Positions 44,515 to 54,927 are shown, counted from the first letter of the stretch. The stretch: DNA of 64,000 bases from Adineta ricciae (GCA_905250025.1 CAJNOJ010000220.1:37206-101205); one strand, 5' to 3'. Notes: a model not told the origin generated them from the sequence alone. Made by a program: numbers and translations.

Positions 44515-46842
44515 TTATTCCTTTCTTTCATAAATATCTTTATACAAAGCATCACCCAATTTCACAACTTTGTTCACTTCTTTTACATCGTGAACTCTGA
44601 CGATGTCAGTATTTTGTTGTATGCACGCCATGATAGTTGCACCAGTGCTGATAACTCTCTCTCGTGCGATAGGTTCATTACAAAGAGTACCTAAGAACTT
44701 CTTTCTCGAAGGACCTAGAAGAGTAGCCAAACCATTGAAAGTCAAATAGGAATGTCCGTTAACCGTCATTGAATATCGTTTAAAATATGAGGCATGTTTG
44801 ATGACGATTAAATTCTGCGATAAATTCTTGGCAAATCCAACACCTGGATCGATGATTACCTGCCATTTTCTAACACCACTTTTAAAAGCCTTGAAGATCT
44901 GTAATCCCAATTCTCGAGATACTCCGTTAATCAAATTGGTCACTTGTGAATCCCAATTTTTAACATTAAATGAAGGATTTAAAGGATCAATCATATACTC
45001 GACAATATCTTCATTACTATTGGATTCGTAATTGTTTAAACTGGACATAGTTTGAGTTGTCCCTCGAGTGTGATTCATAATATACGGACATCCATACTTA
45101 GCAATAACATGGAATATTTCCGGTTCGTATAATCCCATCGAAATATCGTTGATGATGTCTGCACCAGCTTTCAAACATTCTTCAGCGACGTTTGCACGAT
45201 AAGTATCGACAGAAATGAGACATGTAGATAGTTTCTCGTTCTTCGATTCTCGGATAATTTTGATTACAGGCAAAACACGCCGGAGTTCTTCGTCTTCACT
45301 TGGAGGAATACTACCCGGTCTTGTCGAAACACCTCCGATGTCTAATATTGTTGCACCTTCATCTAACAATCGTAAAGCAGTACTCTCTATGACGTCAGCG
45401 CTCATATTGTAGTTATCACCACCGTCACTAAACGAATCAGGAGTGATGTTCATAATCCCCATGATCAAAGTCAGATGTTTGTACTTCAATTGATCGAATT
45501 TCAAAGGATTTTTCTCGTGGTTCAGTTCCAATCGTGGAATTGGAATAATCTGTAAAAGGTCCAACGAATCTTGAAGAGTTTCATCCGGTTGACTGTTTAG
45601 CATTTGAGCTAAATGCTGATGGAAAGGCTCAGCTGTAACTGGATGCAGAACATCAGGACTGATTAGTTCACATAGTGGCTGTAAGACGAATGATCTTTCC
45701 AACATAGATTTATGAGGAATAATTAAATCATCGCGGTTGAATGTAATGTCATCGTACAGTAGAATGTCCAAGTCGATGGATCTCGGCCCATTGTTAATTT
45801 TTTTCATGCGATTGATACGTTCATATTCGATTTCTTTGCATATTGTCATCAAATCAATTGGAGACAAGTCTTTGAATGAAACTTGAATAACTCCGTTGAA
45901 GAAATCGGGTTGATCTTTGTAATACATCGGTTTGGATATGTACAACGAAGAAGTAGATATGATCTTAATTTTCGCTTCTTCTAAGTAGTTCAATGCTTCT
46001 CTAATATTTTTTATTTGATTACCTTGATTCGAACCAAACGCAATGTAAGCAGTATGATCTCCATTCTTAGTTGAATTTTCATCGGAAGTTGGAAAGTTGG
46101 ACTGTGTACTCTGTAGACCTTTAAACGAATCTTTGGTCATATATGAACTTACGCCGACACCATCTGTGAATGGAATAGCATTGGGTTTAATAACTTTGAC
46201 GCCAACACTGTCGATGGCATGTTTTTCGATGATTAATTGGCCAATTTTCATTACTAATGCTTCGACTGTGTTGAAATTGGAAGATTCGACATATTGAACA
46301 ACATCATCGATCATTTGATGGATAGAAATACTGACTTTTGAAGGAACCTTGAGAGAGAGATCGATATGCACATATTGTTTCTGTACTTTTTCGTATGTAA
46401 AAACACCAATTACAGTCAATATTTTTAAACTATTGATATTGATGTCATCCAAGATCTGGCTGACTGCAGCACCTCGTGTTCTGTTTAGCTTGTACTCCAC
46501 ACTATCCGCTCTGATTTCCGACTTCGTACTTTTAACAATCACTTCCACCTGTTCGCCACCGCCTTGCTTAGGATCCAGCATGATACGAGAGACGCTCTCT
46601 GCAACGTTGTGCAATGATTGAAAATTCTTGTGCTCGTTGATTTTCATCAATTCTAAGATATTTCGAGATAGAACAGCATAATTCAAGGAGTGCTTCAAAT
46701 CGTCTGCTATCGATGCCTGTTGAAAATCGGTGTTAAGCCTCGCTGAGATGAAAATTGGTTGTAGACTCGCTTGATTCCAAGCATCTTTGCCGATAATAGC
46801 AGAAGTAGATAAATTATTAATGAAGACTGTATCATTAGACAT
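44515..46842 (-). CDS. FOL1: Trifunctional folate synthesis protein DHNA/HPPK/DHPS, fungal type (haplotype 1)
   Basis: Makes dihydropteroate from dihydroneopterin: aldolase (DHNA), pyrophosphokinase (HPPK), then dihydropteroate synthase (DHPS). The 775-residue intronless ORF has two DHNA-like domains (about 1-115, VFINNLSTSAIIGKDAWNQ; about 138-240, LKILTVIGVFTYEKVQKQ), HPPK (about 265-420, YIAFGSNQGNQIKNI and GPRSIDLDILLYDD) and DHPS (about 450-775, MGIMNITPDSFSDGG, DIGGVSTRPGS, IIDPGVGFAK, GPSRKKFLG). This order, with a doubled DHNA, is that of the fungal FOL1/FAS protein; bacteria use separate genes and animals have no folate synthesis. I infer transfer from a fungus-like donor. The start MSNDTVFINNL is the first Met. 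It is divergent from the nucleoside hydrolase, 338 bp away. The frame is intact in both haplotypes, which suggests selection. Confidence 0.95.
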   Translation of the reverse strand: MSNDTVFINNLSTSAIIGKDAWNQASLQPIFISARLNTDFQQASIADDLKHSLNYAVLSRNILELMKINEHKNFQSLHNVAESVSRIMLDPKQGGGEQVEVIVKSTKSEIRADSVEYKLNRTRGAAVSQILDDININSLKILTVIGVFTYEKVQKQYVHIDLSLKVPSKVSISIHQMIDDVVQYVESSNFNTVEALVMKIGQLIIEKHAIDSVGVKVIKPNAIPFTDGVGVSSYMTKDSFKGLQSTQSNFPTSDENSTKNGDHTAYIAFGSNQGNQIKNIREALNYLEEAKIKIISTSSLYISKPMYYKDQPDFFNGVIQVSFKDLSPIDLMTICKEIEYERINRMKKINNGPRSIDLDILLYDDITFNRDDLIIPHKSMLERSFVLQPLCELISPDVLHPVTAEPFHQHLAQMLNSQPDETLQDSLDLLQIIPIPRLELNHEKNPLKFDQLKYKHLTLIMGIMNITPDSFSDGGDNYNMSADVIESTALRLLDEGATILDIGGVSTRPGSIPPSEDEELRRVLPVIKIIRESKNEKLSTCLISVDTYRANVAEECLKAGADIINDISMGLYEPEIFHVIAKYGCPYIMNHTRGTTQTMSSLNNYESNSNEDIVEYMIDPLNPSFNVKNWDSQVTNLINGVSRELGLQIFKAFKSGVRKWQVIIDPGVGFAKNLSQNLIVIKHASYFKRYSMTVNGHSYLTFNGLATLLGPSRKKFLGTLCNEPIARERVISTGATIMACIQQNTDIVRVHDVKEVNKVVKLGDALYKDIYERKE

Positions 46843-47180
46843 GATTACAAATACGAATATGTCACTGCGTAAATTAAATTTGTGTAGGAGAACAAAGAAA
46901 AGTTAAAGAAGGTCTTATCTTCCAATCGCTTGTTTCATCCTATGATATACAAGCGAGAGAAGAAAAAAAATCTGGTTTTCGTTAAGCACAGACAACCCCT
47001 ATAGTATTACTCCATCTATTGAATGATAATTTTTTATCTTTCGATTCCACCATTAAGAAGAAGAACGACAAAGAACGAACGAAACCTTTTATCTAAGTGA
47101 TGACCTATTCATTGTTATTTTGTTTATTTTAACATCAAGGCATCTTTCACATTTTTCTTTCATTACATAGAGTAAGTGAT
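46843..47180. promoter_or_regulatory. Divergent promoter region FOL1 / nucleoside hydrolase (haplotype 1)
   Basis: The 338 bp between two start codons serves both genes. The haplotype 2 counterpart (49742-50081) has nearly the same length and shares ATACGAATATGTCACTGCGT and CCTATGATATACAAGCGAGA. No known element is recognised. Confidence 0.5.
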
Positions 47181-48212
47181 ATGCATCGTGAACGAATTAT
47201 CTTGGATTGTGACCCAGGTGTTGATGACACCATAGCAATATTATTAGCATTATCATCGCCAGAGCAAATTCAACTTGATGCCATCACCATTGTCATGGGC
47301 AATCATCATAACATTGATCTACTTGCTTCTAATGCCTGTCTTCTCCTTCAAATGTGTCACATGACTGAACACATTCCTGTCATCAAAGGTGCAAACAAAC
47401 CTCTTACTTCTGCATATCATGGCCATCTGGCTATGCAAGTTCATGCAGAGAATGGCATCGGAAATGTCCAACATCCAGTCAAAGAGTTGAATCAATCTCC
47501 AATGCACAGATATCAAAATATGTCTGCTGCTCAGTTCATCGTTCAGCATGTTCTCGACAATCCTGGTCAAATCACGCTGTCTGCCATTGGTCCTCTGACA
47601 AATCTAGCTTTGGCTGTAGCCATCGGTGGAGAAAGATTTGTCAACTCTGTTAAACGAGTTGTCATCATGGGTGGATCAGCCGAAGGTATTGGAAATAAAA
47701 CAGCTGCAGCTGAAGCCAACTTAGCCAATGATCCGCATGCAGGAAGGATTGTGTTCGATGCATTTTCTGACATCACAATGGCCGGACTTAACTGTACCCA
47801 TCAACTTCCAATGACGGATGACATTCGCGAGAAGATGAAGAGATTGAATCCGATTGGCGAATTTTGTTATGATATCACAAAGCATTATACAGAAATCTTA
47901 CGCTCTTGGAATGCTCCTGCGTGTTTCCATGATCCGACTGCAATCATGTATTTGCTGAGACCAGATCTGTTCGAAGGTCGCCGTGCTTGCGTCGATGTGG
48001 AAGATATGGGAAGAATAACGTCAGGTCAAACAGTTGCTGATTGGAACGGTCGATGGGGACGACCATTACAAACATTCATATTGACTAAAGTTGATCGAGA
48101 TGGTTTTGAAAATGAACTGTTAGGAAGATTGGCACGGTTAACAATGTTTCAACCAATTTCTCGCAAGGATTTAGAAACGGCTGAGAAACAAATTGAAGCA
48201 TCAGAAAACTAA
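47181..48212 (+). CDS. Inosine/uridine-preferring nucleoside hydrolase (haplotype 1)
   Basis: Hydrolyses the N-glycosidic bond of nucleosides to base and ribose. The 343-residue intronless ORF has the family's calcium- and ribose-binding N-terminal motif ILDCDPGVDDTIAILLAL, then ITIVMGNHHNIDL, ITLSAIGPLTNLAL, VVIMGGSAEGIGNKT, EANLANDPHAG and the late histidine motif ACFHDPTAIMYLL, so the active-site set looks complete. Length is normal for the family. The start MHRERIILD is the only Met before the motif. The divergent pairing with FOL1 puts a purine/pyrimidine salvage enzyme beside folate synthesis, but co-function is inference. The haplotype 2 allele is at 50082-51113; by eye eight residues differ. 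Two decayed copies lie downstream (55690-55949, 60602-60886). Confidence 0.94.
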   Translation: MHRERIILDCDPGVDDTIAILLALSSPEQIQLDAITIVMGNHHNIDLLASNACLLLQMCHMTEHIPVIKGANKPLTSAYHGHLAMQVHAENGIGNVQHPVKELNQSPMHRYQNMSAAQFIVQHVLDNPGQITLSAIGPLTNLALAVAIGGERFVNSVKRVVIMGGSAEGIGNKTAAAEANLANDPHAGRIVFDAFSDITMAGLNCTHQLPMTDDIREKMKRLNPIGEFCYDITKHYTEILRSWNAPACFHDPTAIMYLLRPDLFEGRRACVDVEDMGRITSGQTVADWNGRWGRPLQTFILTKVDRDGFENELLGRLARLTMFQPISRKDLETAEKQIEASEN

Positions 48213-48246
48213 AAAAAGTTATTTCATAATTTTGTAGTTTCTTTAG

Positions 48247-48247
48247 N
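48247..48247. other. Assembly join: haplotype 1 to haplotype 2
   Basis: A single n. The left contig breaks off 34 nt after the nucleoside hydrolase stop (matching 51146); the right contig continues the one ending at 37562 with a 176-nt overlap. Confidence 0.93.
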
Positions 48248-49741
48248 TGTTGCACCTTCATCTAACAATCGTAAAGCAGTACTCTCTATGACGTCAGCGC
48301 TCATATTGTAGTTATCACCACCGTCACTAAACGAGTCAGGAGTGATGTTCATAATCCCCATGATCAAAGTCAGATGTTTGTATTTCAATTGATCGAATTT
48401 CAAAGGATTTTTCTCGTGGTTCAGTTCCAATCGTGGAATTGGAATAATCTGTAAAAGGTCCAACGAATCTTGAAGAGTTTCATCCGGTCGACTGTTTAAA
48501 ATTTGAGCTAAATGCTGATGAAAAGGCTCAGCTGTAACAGGATGCAGAACATCAGGACTCATTAGTTCGCATAGTGGCTGTAAGACGAATGATCTTTCCA
48601 ACATAGATTTATGAGGAATAATTAAATCATCGCGGTTGAATGTAATGTCATCGTACAATAGAATGTCCAAGTCGATGGATCTCGGTCCATTGTTAATCTT
48701 TTTCACGCTATTGATACGTTCATATTCGATTTCTTTACATATTGTCATCAAATCAATTGGAGACAAGTCTTTGAATGAAACTTGAATTACTCCGTTGAAG
48801 AAATCAGGTTGATCTTTGTAATACATCGGTTTGGATATGTACAGCGAAGAAGTAGATATGATCTTAATTTTCGCTTCTTCTAAGTAGTTCAATGCTTCTC
48901 TAATGTTTTTTATTTGATTACCTTGATTCGAACCAAACGCAATGTAAGCAGTATGATCTCCATTCTTAGTTGAATTTTCATCGAAAGTTGGAAAGTTGGA
49001 CTGTGTACTTTGCAGATCTTTAAACGAATCTTTGGTCATATATGAGCTTACGCCGACACCATCTGTGAATGGAATAGCATTGGGTTTAATAACTTTGACG
49101 CCAACACTGTCGATGGCATGTTTTCCGATGATTAATTGGCCAATTTTCATTACTAATGCTTCGACTGTGTTGAAATTGGAAGATTCGACATATTGAACAA
49201 CATCATCGATGATTTGATGAATGGAAATACTGAGTTTTGAAGGAACCTTGAGAGAGAGATCGATATGCACATATTGTTTCTGTACTTTTTCGTATGTAAA
49301 AACACCAATTACAGTCAATATTTTTAAACCATTGATACTGATTTCGTCCAAGATCTGGCTGACTAGAGCATCTCGTGTTCTGTTTAGTTTGTACTCCACA
49401 CTATCCGCTCTGATTTCTGACTTCGTACTTTTAACAATCACTTCCACCTGTTCGCCACCGCCTTGCTTAGGATCCAGCATGATACGAGAGATACTCTTTG
49501 CAACGTTGTGCAATGATTGAAAATTCTTGTGTTCGTTGATTTTCATCAATTCTAAGATATTACGAGATAGAACAGCATAATTCAAGGAGTGCTTCAAATC
49601 ATCCGCTACCGATGCCTGTTGAAAATCGGTGTTAAGTCTTGCTGAGATGAAAATTGGTTGTAGACTCGCTTGATTCCAAGCATCTTTGCCGATTATAGCC
49701 GAAGTAGATAAATTATTAATGAAGACTGTATCATTAGACAT
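48248..49741 (-). CDS. FOL1: Trifunctional folate synthesis protein, DHNA/HPPK and start of DHPS (haplotype 2)
   Basis: Allele of 44515-46842. It encodes both DHNA-like domains, the whole HPPK domain (YIAFGSNQGNQIKNI, GPRSIDLDILLYDD) and the first DHPS signature up to DEGAT, where the join at 48247 cuts it. The remainder is at 36556-37562. Scattered substitutions (for example RINSVKK against RINRMKK, DLQSTQS against GLQSTQS) leave motifs intact. Confidence 0.92.
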
Positions 49742-50081
49742 GATTATAAATACGAATATGTCACTGCGTAAATTAAATTTGTGTAGGAGAACAAAGAAAG
49801 GTTAAAGAAGACCTTATCTTCCAATCACTTGTTTCATCCTATGATATACAAGCGAGAGAAATGAAAAAAGTCCGTTTTTCGTTAACGACAGGCAACCTCT
49901 ATAGTATTACTCCATCTATTGAATGATAAGTTTTTATCTTTCGATTCCGCGATTAAGACAAAGAAGGACAAAGAACGAACGAAATCTTATATTTCAGTGA
50001 TGACCTATTCTTTGCTATTTTGTTTATTCTAACATCAAGGCATCTTTCACACTTTTTTTTTCTTTACACAAAGGAAGTGAT
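49742..50081. promoter_or_regulatory. Divergent promoter region FOL1 / nucleoside hydrolase (haplotype 2)
   Basis: 340 bp, the allele of 46843-47180. Differences are substitutions and 1-4 nt indels. Confidence 0.5.
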
Positions 50082-51113
50082 ATGCATCGCGAACGAATTA
50101 TCTTGGATTGTGACCCAGGCGTTGATGACACCATAGCAATATTATTAGCATTATCATCACCAGAGCAAATTCAACTTGATGCCATCACCATTGTCATGGG
50201 TAATCATCATAACATTGATCTACTTGCTTCTAATGCTTGTCTTCTCCTTCAAATGTGTCACATGACTGAACACATTCCTGTCATCAAAGGTGCAAACAAA
50301 CCTCTTACGTCTGCATATCATGGCCATCTGGCTATGCAAGTTCATGCAGAGAATGGCATCGGAAACGTTCAACATCCAGTTAAAGAGTTGAATCAATCTC
50401 CAATGCACAGGTATCAAAATATTTCTGCTGCTCAGTTCATCGTTCAACATGTTATCGATAATCCTGGTCAAATCACTCTGTGTGCCATTGGTCCTCTAAC
50501 AAATCTAGCTTTGACTGTAGCCATCGGTGGAGAAACATTTGTCAAATCTGTTAAACGAGTTGTCATCATGGGCGGATCAGCCGAAGGTATTGGAAACAAA
50601 ACAGCTGCAGCTGAAGCCAATTTAGCCAATGATCCGCATGCAGGAAGGATTGTATTCGATGCATTTTCTGACATCACAATGGCCGGACTCAACTGTACCC
50701 ATCAGCTTCCAATAACGGATGACATTCGCGAGAAGATGAAGAGTTTGAATCCGATTGGTGAATTTTGTTATGATATCACGAAGCATTATACAGAAATCTT
50801 ACGCTCTTGGAATGCTCCTGCGTGTTTCCATGATCCGACTGCAATTATGTATTTGCTAAGACCAGATCTGTTCGAAGGTCGCCGTGCTTGCGTCGATGTT
50901 GAAGATATGGGAAGAATAACATCAGGTCAAACGGTTGCTGATTGGAACGGTCGATGGGGACGACCATTACAAACATTCATACTGACTAAAGTTGATCGAG
51001 ATGGTTTTGAAAATGAACTGTTAGGAAGATTGGCACGGTTAACAATGTTTCAACCAATTTCTCGCAAGGATTTAGAAACGGCTGAGAAACAAATTGAAGC
51101 ATCAGAAAACTAG
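50082..51113 (+). CDS. Inosine/uridine-preferring nucleoside hydrolase (haplotype 2)
   Basis: Allele of 47181-48212 with the same length and motifs (ILDCDPGVDDTIAILLAL, VVIMGGSAEGIGNKT, ACFHDPTAIMYLL). Replacements seen: YQNM to YQNI, HVLDN to HVIDN, TLSAI to TLCAI, LALAV to LALTV, GERF to GETF, VNSV to VKSV, LPMTD to LPITD and MKRL to MKSL. Motif residues are unaffected. Confidence 0.94.
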   Translation: MHRERIILDCDPGVDDTIAILLALSSPEQIQLDAITIVMGNHHNIDLLASNACLLLQMCHMTEHIPVIKGANKPLTSAYHGHLAMQVHAENGIGNVQHPVKELNQSPMHRYQNISAAQFIVQHVIDNPGQITLCAIGPLTNLALTVAIGGETFVKSVKRVVIMGGSAEGIGNKTAAAEANLANDPHAGRIVFDAFSDITMAGLNCTHQLPITDDIREKMKSLNPIGEFCYDITKHYTEILRSWNAPACFHDPTAIMYLLRPDLFEGRRACVDVEDMGRITSGQTVADWNGRWGRPLQTFILTKVDRDGFENELLGRLARLTMFQPISRKDLETAEKQIEASEN

Positions 51114-51417
51114 AAAAGTTATTTCATGATCTTGTAATTTCTTTAGACTTTTAGTGTAGTAAAGATAATAAAAAAAAACGTTTGAACGATGATTAATCTT
51201 TCGTAATTATTAGTAACGCAATTCTGTCCTTATGCAAAAACAAAGTAATGTTAATTCGTAAGAAAATATTTACTTTCATGTATTCAAACATGTTGTATTC
51301 ACAATTCAAACACTTGAGTGATCTCAACCTTGAAATTGAATACCATACGATAAATAAAGCTCGATAGACACGATATATATGTCAAAGGCATATTTTATTT
51401 CTCTCTCACTTTGAAAA

Positions 51418-51732
51418 ATGTTGAAGTCAACGATAATCGTGTTGTTCGTTGTCTTATGCAATCTATCACTAATCAATGGAGATACATGTGCGTGTAGATG
51501 TTGTTCACAAACACCATGTACACCGCGAGTTCTTCCTGAAGTATTCGAGGTGAATCGATGTTGGTATAAAGGTGGCCAAGAATGTTTGAACCAATGTAAG
51601 ATTAAATATCCAGCTGATTGTGGCCGTCCGACTGCGTTCGCAGTACCATTTTGTCAAGGATCATCGGCGATTTCATTAAATCTTCTTCTTATCTTCGGCA
51701 GTATTCTTATTCATCGACTATTCATCCAGTAA
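51418..51732 (+). CDS. Small secreted Cys-rich protein, probably GPI-anchored (haplotype 2)
   Basis: 104 residues. The N-terminus MLKSTIIVLFVVLCNLSLIN is a signal peptide with a likely cut before DTCACRCC. The mature part has about ten cysteines (CACRCC, PCTPR, NRCWYKGGQECLNQCK, ADCGRP, PFCQGSS). The C-terminus is a hydrophobic stretch (ISLNLLLIFGSILIHRLFIQ) preceded by small residues GSSA, the pattern of a GPI-anchor signal. No family is recognised. It lies about 300 bp after the nucleoside hydrolase on the same strand. The haplotype 1 allele survives only as the last 40 codons at 56768-56887 because of the assembly break. Confidence 0.65.
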   Translation: MLKSTIIVLFVVLCNLSLINGDTCACRCCSQTPCTPRVLPEVFEVNRCWYKGGQECLNQCKIKYPADCGRPTAFAVPFCQGSSAISLNLLLIFGSILIHRLFIQ

Positions 51733-52578
51733 CACTTTTTCGTTCGAAACAATTTGTATTTTTCCAATAAAACACGATCAATTTTTTATGTTTTTCATAT
51801 GATCGTACACAAGTAAAATCTCAAAAGAAAGCGCCTAGAAAACCTGTGAGTATTCGTAGAATAACGGGCGAAAACACAGACTTTCCTCATCCTCGCTAAT
51901 GATCGCGAGCGTTTTACTCAACGAAGTAGATGATAGAGATTCTACGTAAACGATGTAATCAAATTCTAGTATGTTCACAGCCACTATTATGAGTGTCGGC
52001 TATGGAACAATACTTTCATACAAGTTTTTCTTATATTGTAGTAATCATTTCAAATCTATTACATATACCTACGAAGTTCTATCGAAGTTTTAAGAACCAT
52101 CTCATTTTGTTTAAGTTTCATGTGTGTCCAGCTCGGACACTTATTCAATCTACAGAGAGTTTATTAGGTAAGTTCAATGGACTCGGACATCTATTTGCAA
52201 ACAAATCATGGAGAACTCAACAGTATTGCAACAGGACTATTTCACCAGATATGATTTTCTTGTCGGTATAATTGTCAAAAAACCTTTTTGTTATTACCCT
52301 AATATTAACAGATGTATGATAACATATAGTTGCTCTACGTTCTTCATCTTTGTCTTTCATACTTCATGCCGGTGAGAATCGTCTTACATTTCTTTTCTGC
52401 TCGACTATGATTTATGAATGCTTGAAGCAAATATTTAAATTTTAACCGTCTTAAACTCTTGACATCTGTCATACAGATAATAACCCAGGCTTAAAACATC
52501 TCCGCATGCAATGTAATCAAATACGTGTCTATGTAGTAACTACTGGAAGTGTGGAATAAGTCTCAGACGAATAGCGTT
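51733..52578. other. Intergenic region with a conserved coding-like patch (haplotype 2)
   Basis: A frame at about 52160-52257 reads SMDSDIYLQTNHGELNSIAT, and the haplotype 1 counterpart (57215-57289) reads STDADIYFQTKHGELSRIAT. The similar reading in both haplotypes suggests an old exon, but no start, stop or family can be given. Confidence 0.3.
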
Positions 52579-52858
52579 ATGTTTGATGACAATGTGATTT
52601 ATGGCGAAAAGTGGAAACAACTTGAAAATGAGACAGAAAAACTGATTTCGTTGATGAGCAACAATCAAACAGATGAAAACAAAAATTCTTGAATACAATG
52701 ATTAATTTCTTTTCTTTAGGTTCACGTTCTATTTTGATTGTTGCTTTTCCTGGACATTGGTCATATATGGATACGATTTCCTTTGTAAAACGAACATCTT
52801 CAAAAAATGACACCACTCAATGTCAATATATAAAACGTCATTGGATGTGCGAAATATG
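52579..52858 (+). CDS. Small conserved ORF pair, possible two-exon gene (haplotype 2)
   Basis: An ORF starting MFDDNVIYGEKWKQLENETE at 52579 and, after TTCTTTTCTTTAG, an open stretch GSRSILIVAFPGHWSYMDTI ending at a TGA at 52858. Haplotype 1 has the same arrangement at 57655-57933 (AFAGHWSYMDTI). I could not fix the donor site, and the stretch could equally be a gene remnant. Confidence 0.3.
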
Positions 52859-52875
52859 ACATTACACCCTCATCC

Positions 52876-54927
52876 TTACAAACGAGCAAATGCGACAACA
52901 TTGTCACTATATAAGTTGGAGACATACAAGTTTAGATTAGAATCGAATGCAACACCACTTGGCCCGGAAACCGTCGGCACGCCAGTAGTATATTTAGCAA
53001 CAACAGTACCAACAGTTGAATTTCCACAAAACATCACTATCCGATCATTTAGTGTATCAGCAACATACAGATTTCCATAAGGATCATAAGCTAACCCCCT
53101 CGGACTAGTAATAGTTGTTGTTGACGCATTGACTATTTGAAGATATCCATCTTCAGTGGACGAACTGAATGTCCATAAACGAACTTTACTTGCACCATTG
53201 TCGGATAAATAAACTTGGTTCGATGACCCCGGTGCGAATACGAAATCGAAAACAGAATTTAAATCATTGGCATCAATCATAACTGAACCATTGGTTGCAT
53301 TCGGTAACCATTTCATCAATCGTGTATTTCCTTCATCAAGAACAAAAAGGTTCAGATTATTATCAACTATAATGGCTGTTGGATGGTTCAATCCATTCAA
53401 TGCGCTCGATAAAAAACCTGTGCCAGCAACAGACGTCCCATTGAGTGAATTCGGTGGAAAGCGTTGCACACGAGCATTTCCAGAATCAGCCACATATAAG
53501 TATCCATTGACATCAAATGTTAAATCAAAAGGTTGGTATAATAGAAGAGACGACGAACCAAGTAGACCAGTACTGCTTCCGGCAATTGTCGTACCATTTG
53601 TAGCATTCGGCAACCATTTTTGAATGCGATGGTTCAAATAATCACAAACGTATAGAATATCGTTACTATCGATGTATAAACAATAGGGTTCATTGAGCTG
53701 ATTGGCGGTTGAGCCGGCTAATGTTGTACCTGCGACGATGGTTCCTGTTTGATTCCATCGAAGATAATTACCTAAAAGATGGAAGAATTCAGTCAGGTTT
53801 GATTTTAATTCGACATGTTAACGAACAAGAATCAAATGCTGTTGTAGTTGATGTACTGGTCGCTAGAAAGAATTTCGTCGATAGAAATTGCAGTGTTTCG
53901 TAAAAAAAGGATCAACTGATTTTACTTGTTGTCGAGCTGCTTGTAGAAGACGTACTGCTTGTACTTGTTGTCGAGCTGCTTGTAGAAGACGTACTGCTTG
54001 TACTTGTTGTCGAGCTGCTTGTAGAAGACGTACTGCTTGTACTTGATGAACTCGCTATAGCAAGATGAATTCCGAGATAGATAAAACGTTTTCGCAGTGA
54101 ACACTGTCACTCACATGATGAACTTGTTGTTGTTGCTTGACAAAAATAAATAATATTAGACTATCCAGATGTCAATACTCGAACATTTTACTTTGTGTTG
54201 TTGATGTTGTGCGCGTTGCTAAAAGCATTTCACGATTCAATTTACCTCTCTTTCTTCTGAAGGTCTACATACTTGTTACTGTCGAGCCGTAAGTTGTTTG
54301 ATTTTTCAGTTGCATGCCTAACACAAAAGAGAGTTTCACGTGAGATCACTTGAAGACAAGAGCGAAGTAATTTTAATTACCCATGATAGTCATAGCGGTG
54401 ATCATTCCTGCAAGAAGTTGAAACAGCAGTAGAGCTGCTAAGAGGCAACAACATCGACGACGAGTACACTGGGAGTTCCAGTTTGTCCTAAGGTACAGTT
54501 GAAAATTGACTCACCGTTGAAAATCGAAAAAGAAATGTTTACTTCTTCGAGTTGTTTCGACTTGGAATATCAATTTTAGACGAAAATAGATCATGTCTAC
54601 GACTATTCTTCTTATATTCGGTCGATTGTTTTGCTGAGCCTAGTTGGGGCTTACACGGGTTTGCCAGTGGACGAATACGTTGAGACTGAAAAGAAATTCC
54701 AGTGTGTGAAGATTTAGAATTGTTTCATTTACTTCCCGTTTGGAAAAAGATGATGCCAATTGGTTATTAGAATCAATCCGATAACGATACTTCTGATTTT
54801 CGTTATTGAATTTGAACAGACGATCTCTACTATTCATTCGTACTGATCCAACATTTGATTTTGATGCACTAGTGAGCGAAGAACGACGAATCTTTTGTAC
54901 TCGAACGAATGAATAGTCTCTCTCCAT
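52876..54927 (-). CDS. NHL-repeat type II membrane protein (haplotype 2)
   Basis: Exons recognised from right to left: 54927-54733 (MERDYSFVRVQKIRRSSL, a basic cytoplasmic region), 54685-54543 (SQRIRPLANPCKPQ to NNSKK), 54487-54381 with the membrane anchor (CTRRRCCCLLAALLLFQLLA), several short Thr/Ser-rich exons between 54325 and 53920 forming a stalk, and the propeller from about 53770 to 52876. The propeller has repeats of the NHL type such as PFDLTFDVNGYLYVADSGNA, RVQRFPPNS, RGLAYDPYGNLYVADTLNDR and GVAFDSNLNLYVSN. The product is probably a surface protein with an extracellular beta-propeller on a Ser/Thr stalk. Ligand unknown. The allele is at 57951-59913; stalk length differs between alleles. 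Confidence 0.75.
53924..54040. repeat. 39-bp coding minisatellite, three copies (haplotype 2)
   Basis: Three perfect-looking 39-bp units (53924-53962, 53963-54001, 54002-54040) encode TSSTSSTSSSTTS on the minus strand in the stalk of the NHL protein. Haplotype 1 has a single unit (58998-59036). The unit is a multiple of three, so the frame is kept. Confidence 0.9.

Noticed and set aside
45215-46621. Several plus-strand ORFs within the folate gene
   Set aside because: Antisense shadows of FOL1, whose domains are unmistakable on the minus strand.
53267-53623. Plus-strand 118-residue ORF opposite the NHL gene, conserved in both haplotypes
   Set aside because: Antisense shadow of the NHL propeller; conservation follows from the real gene.
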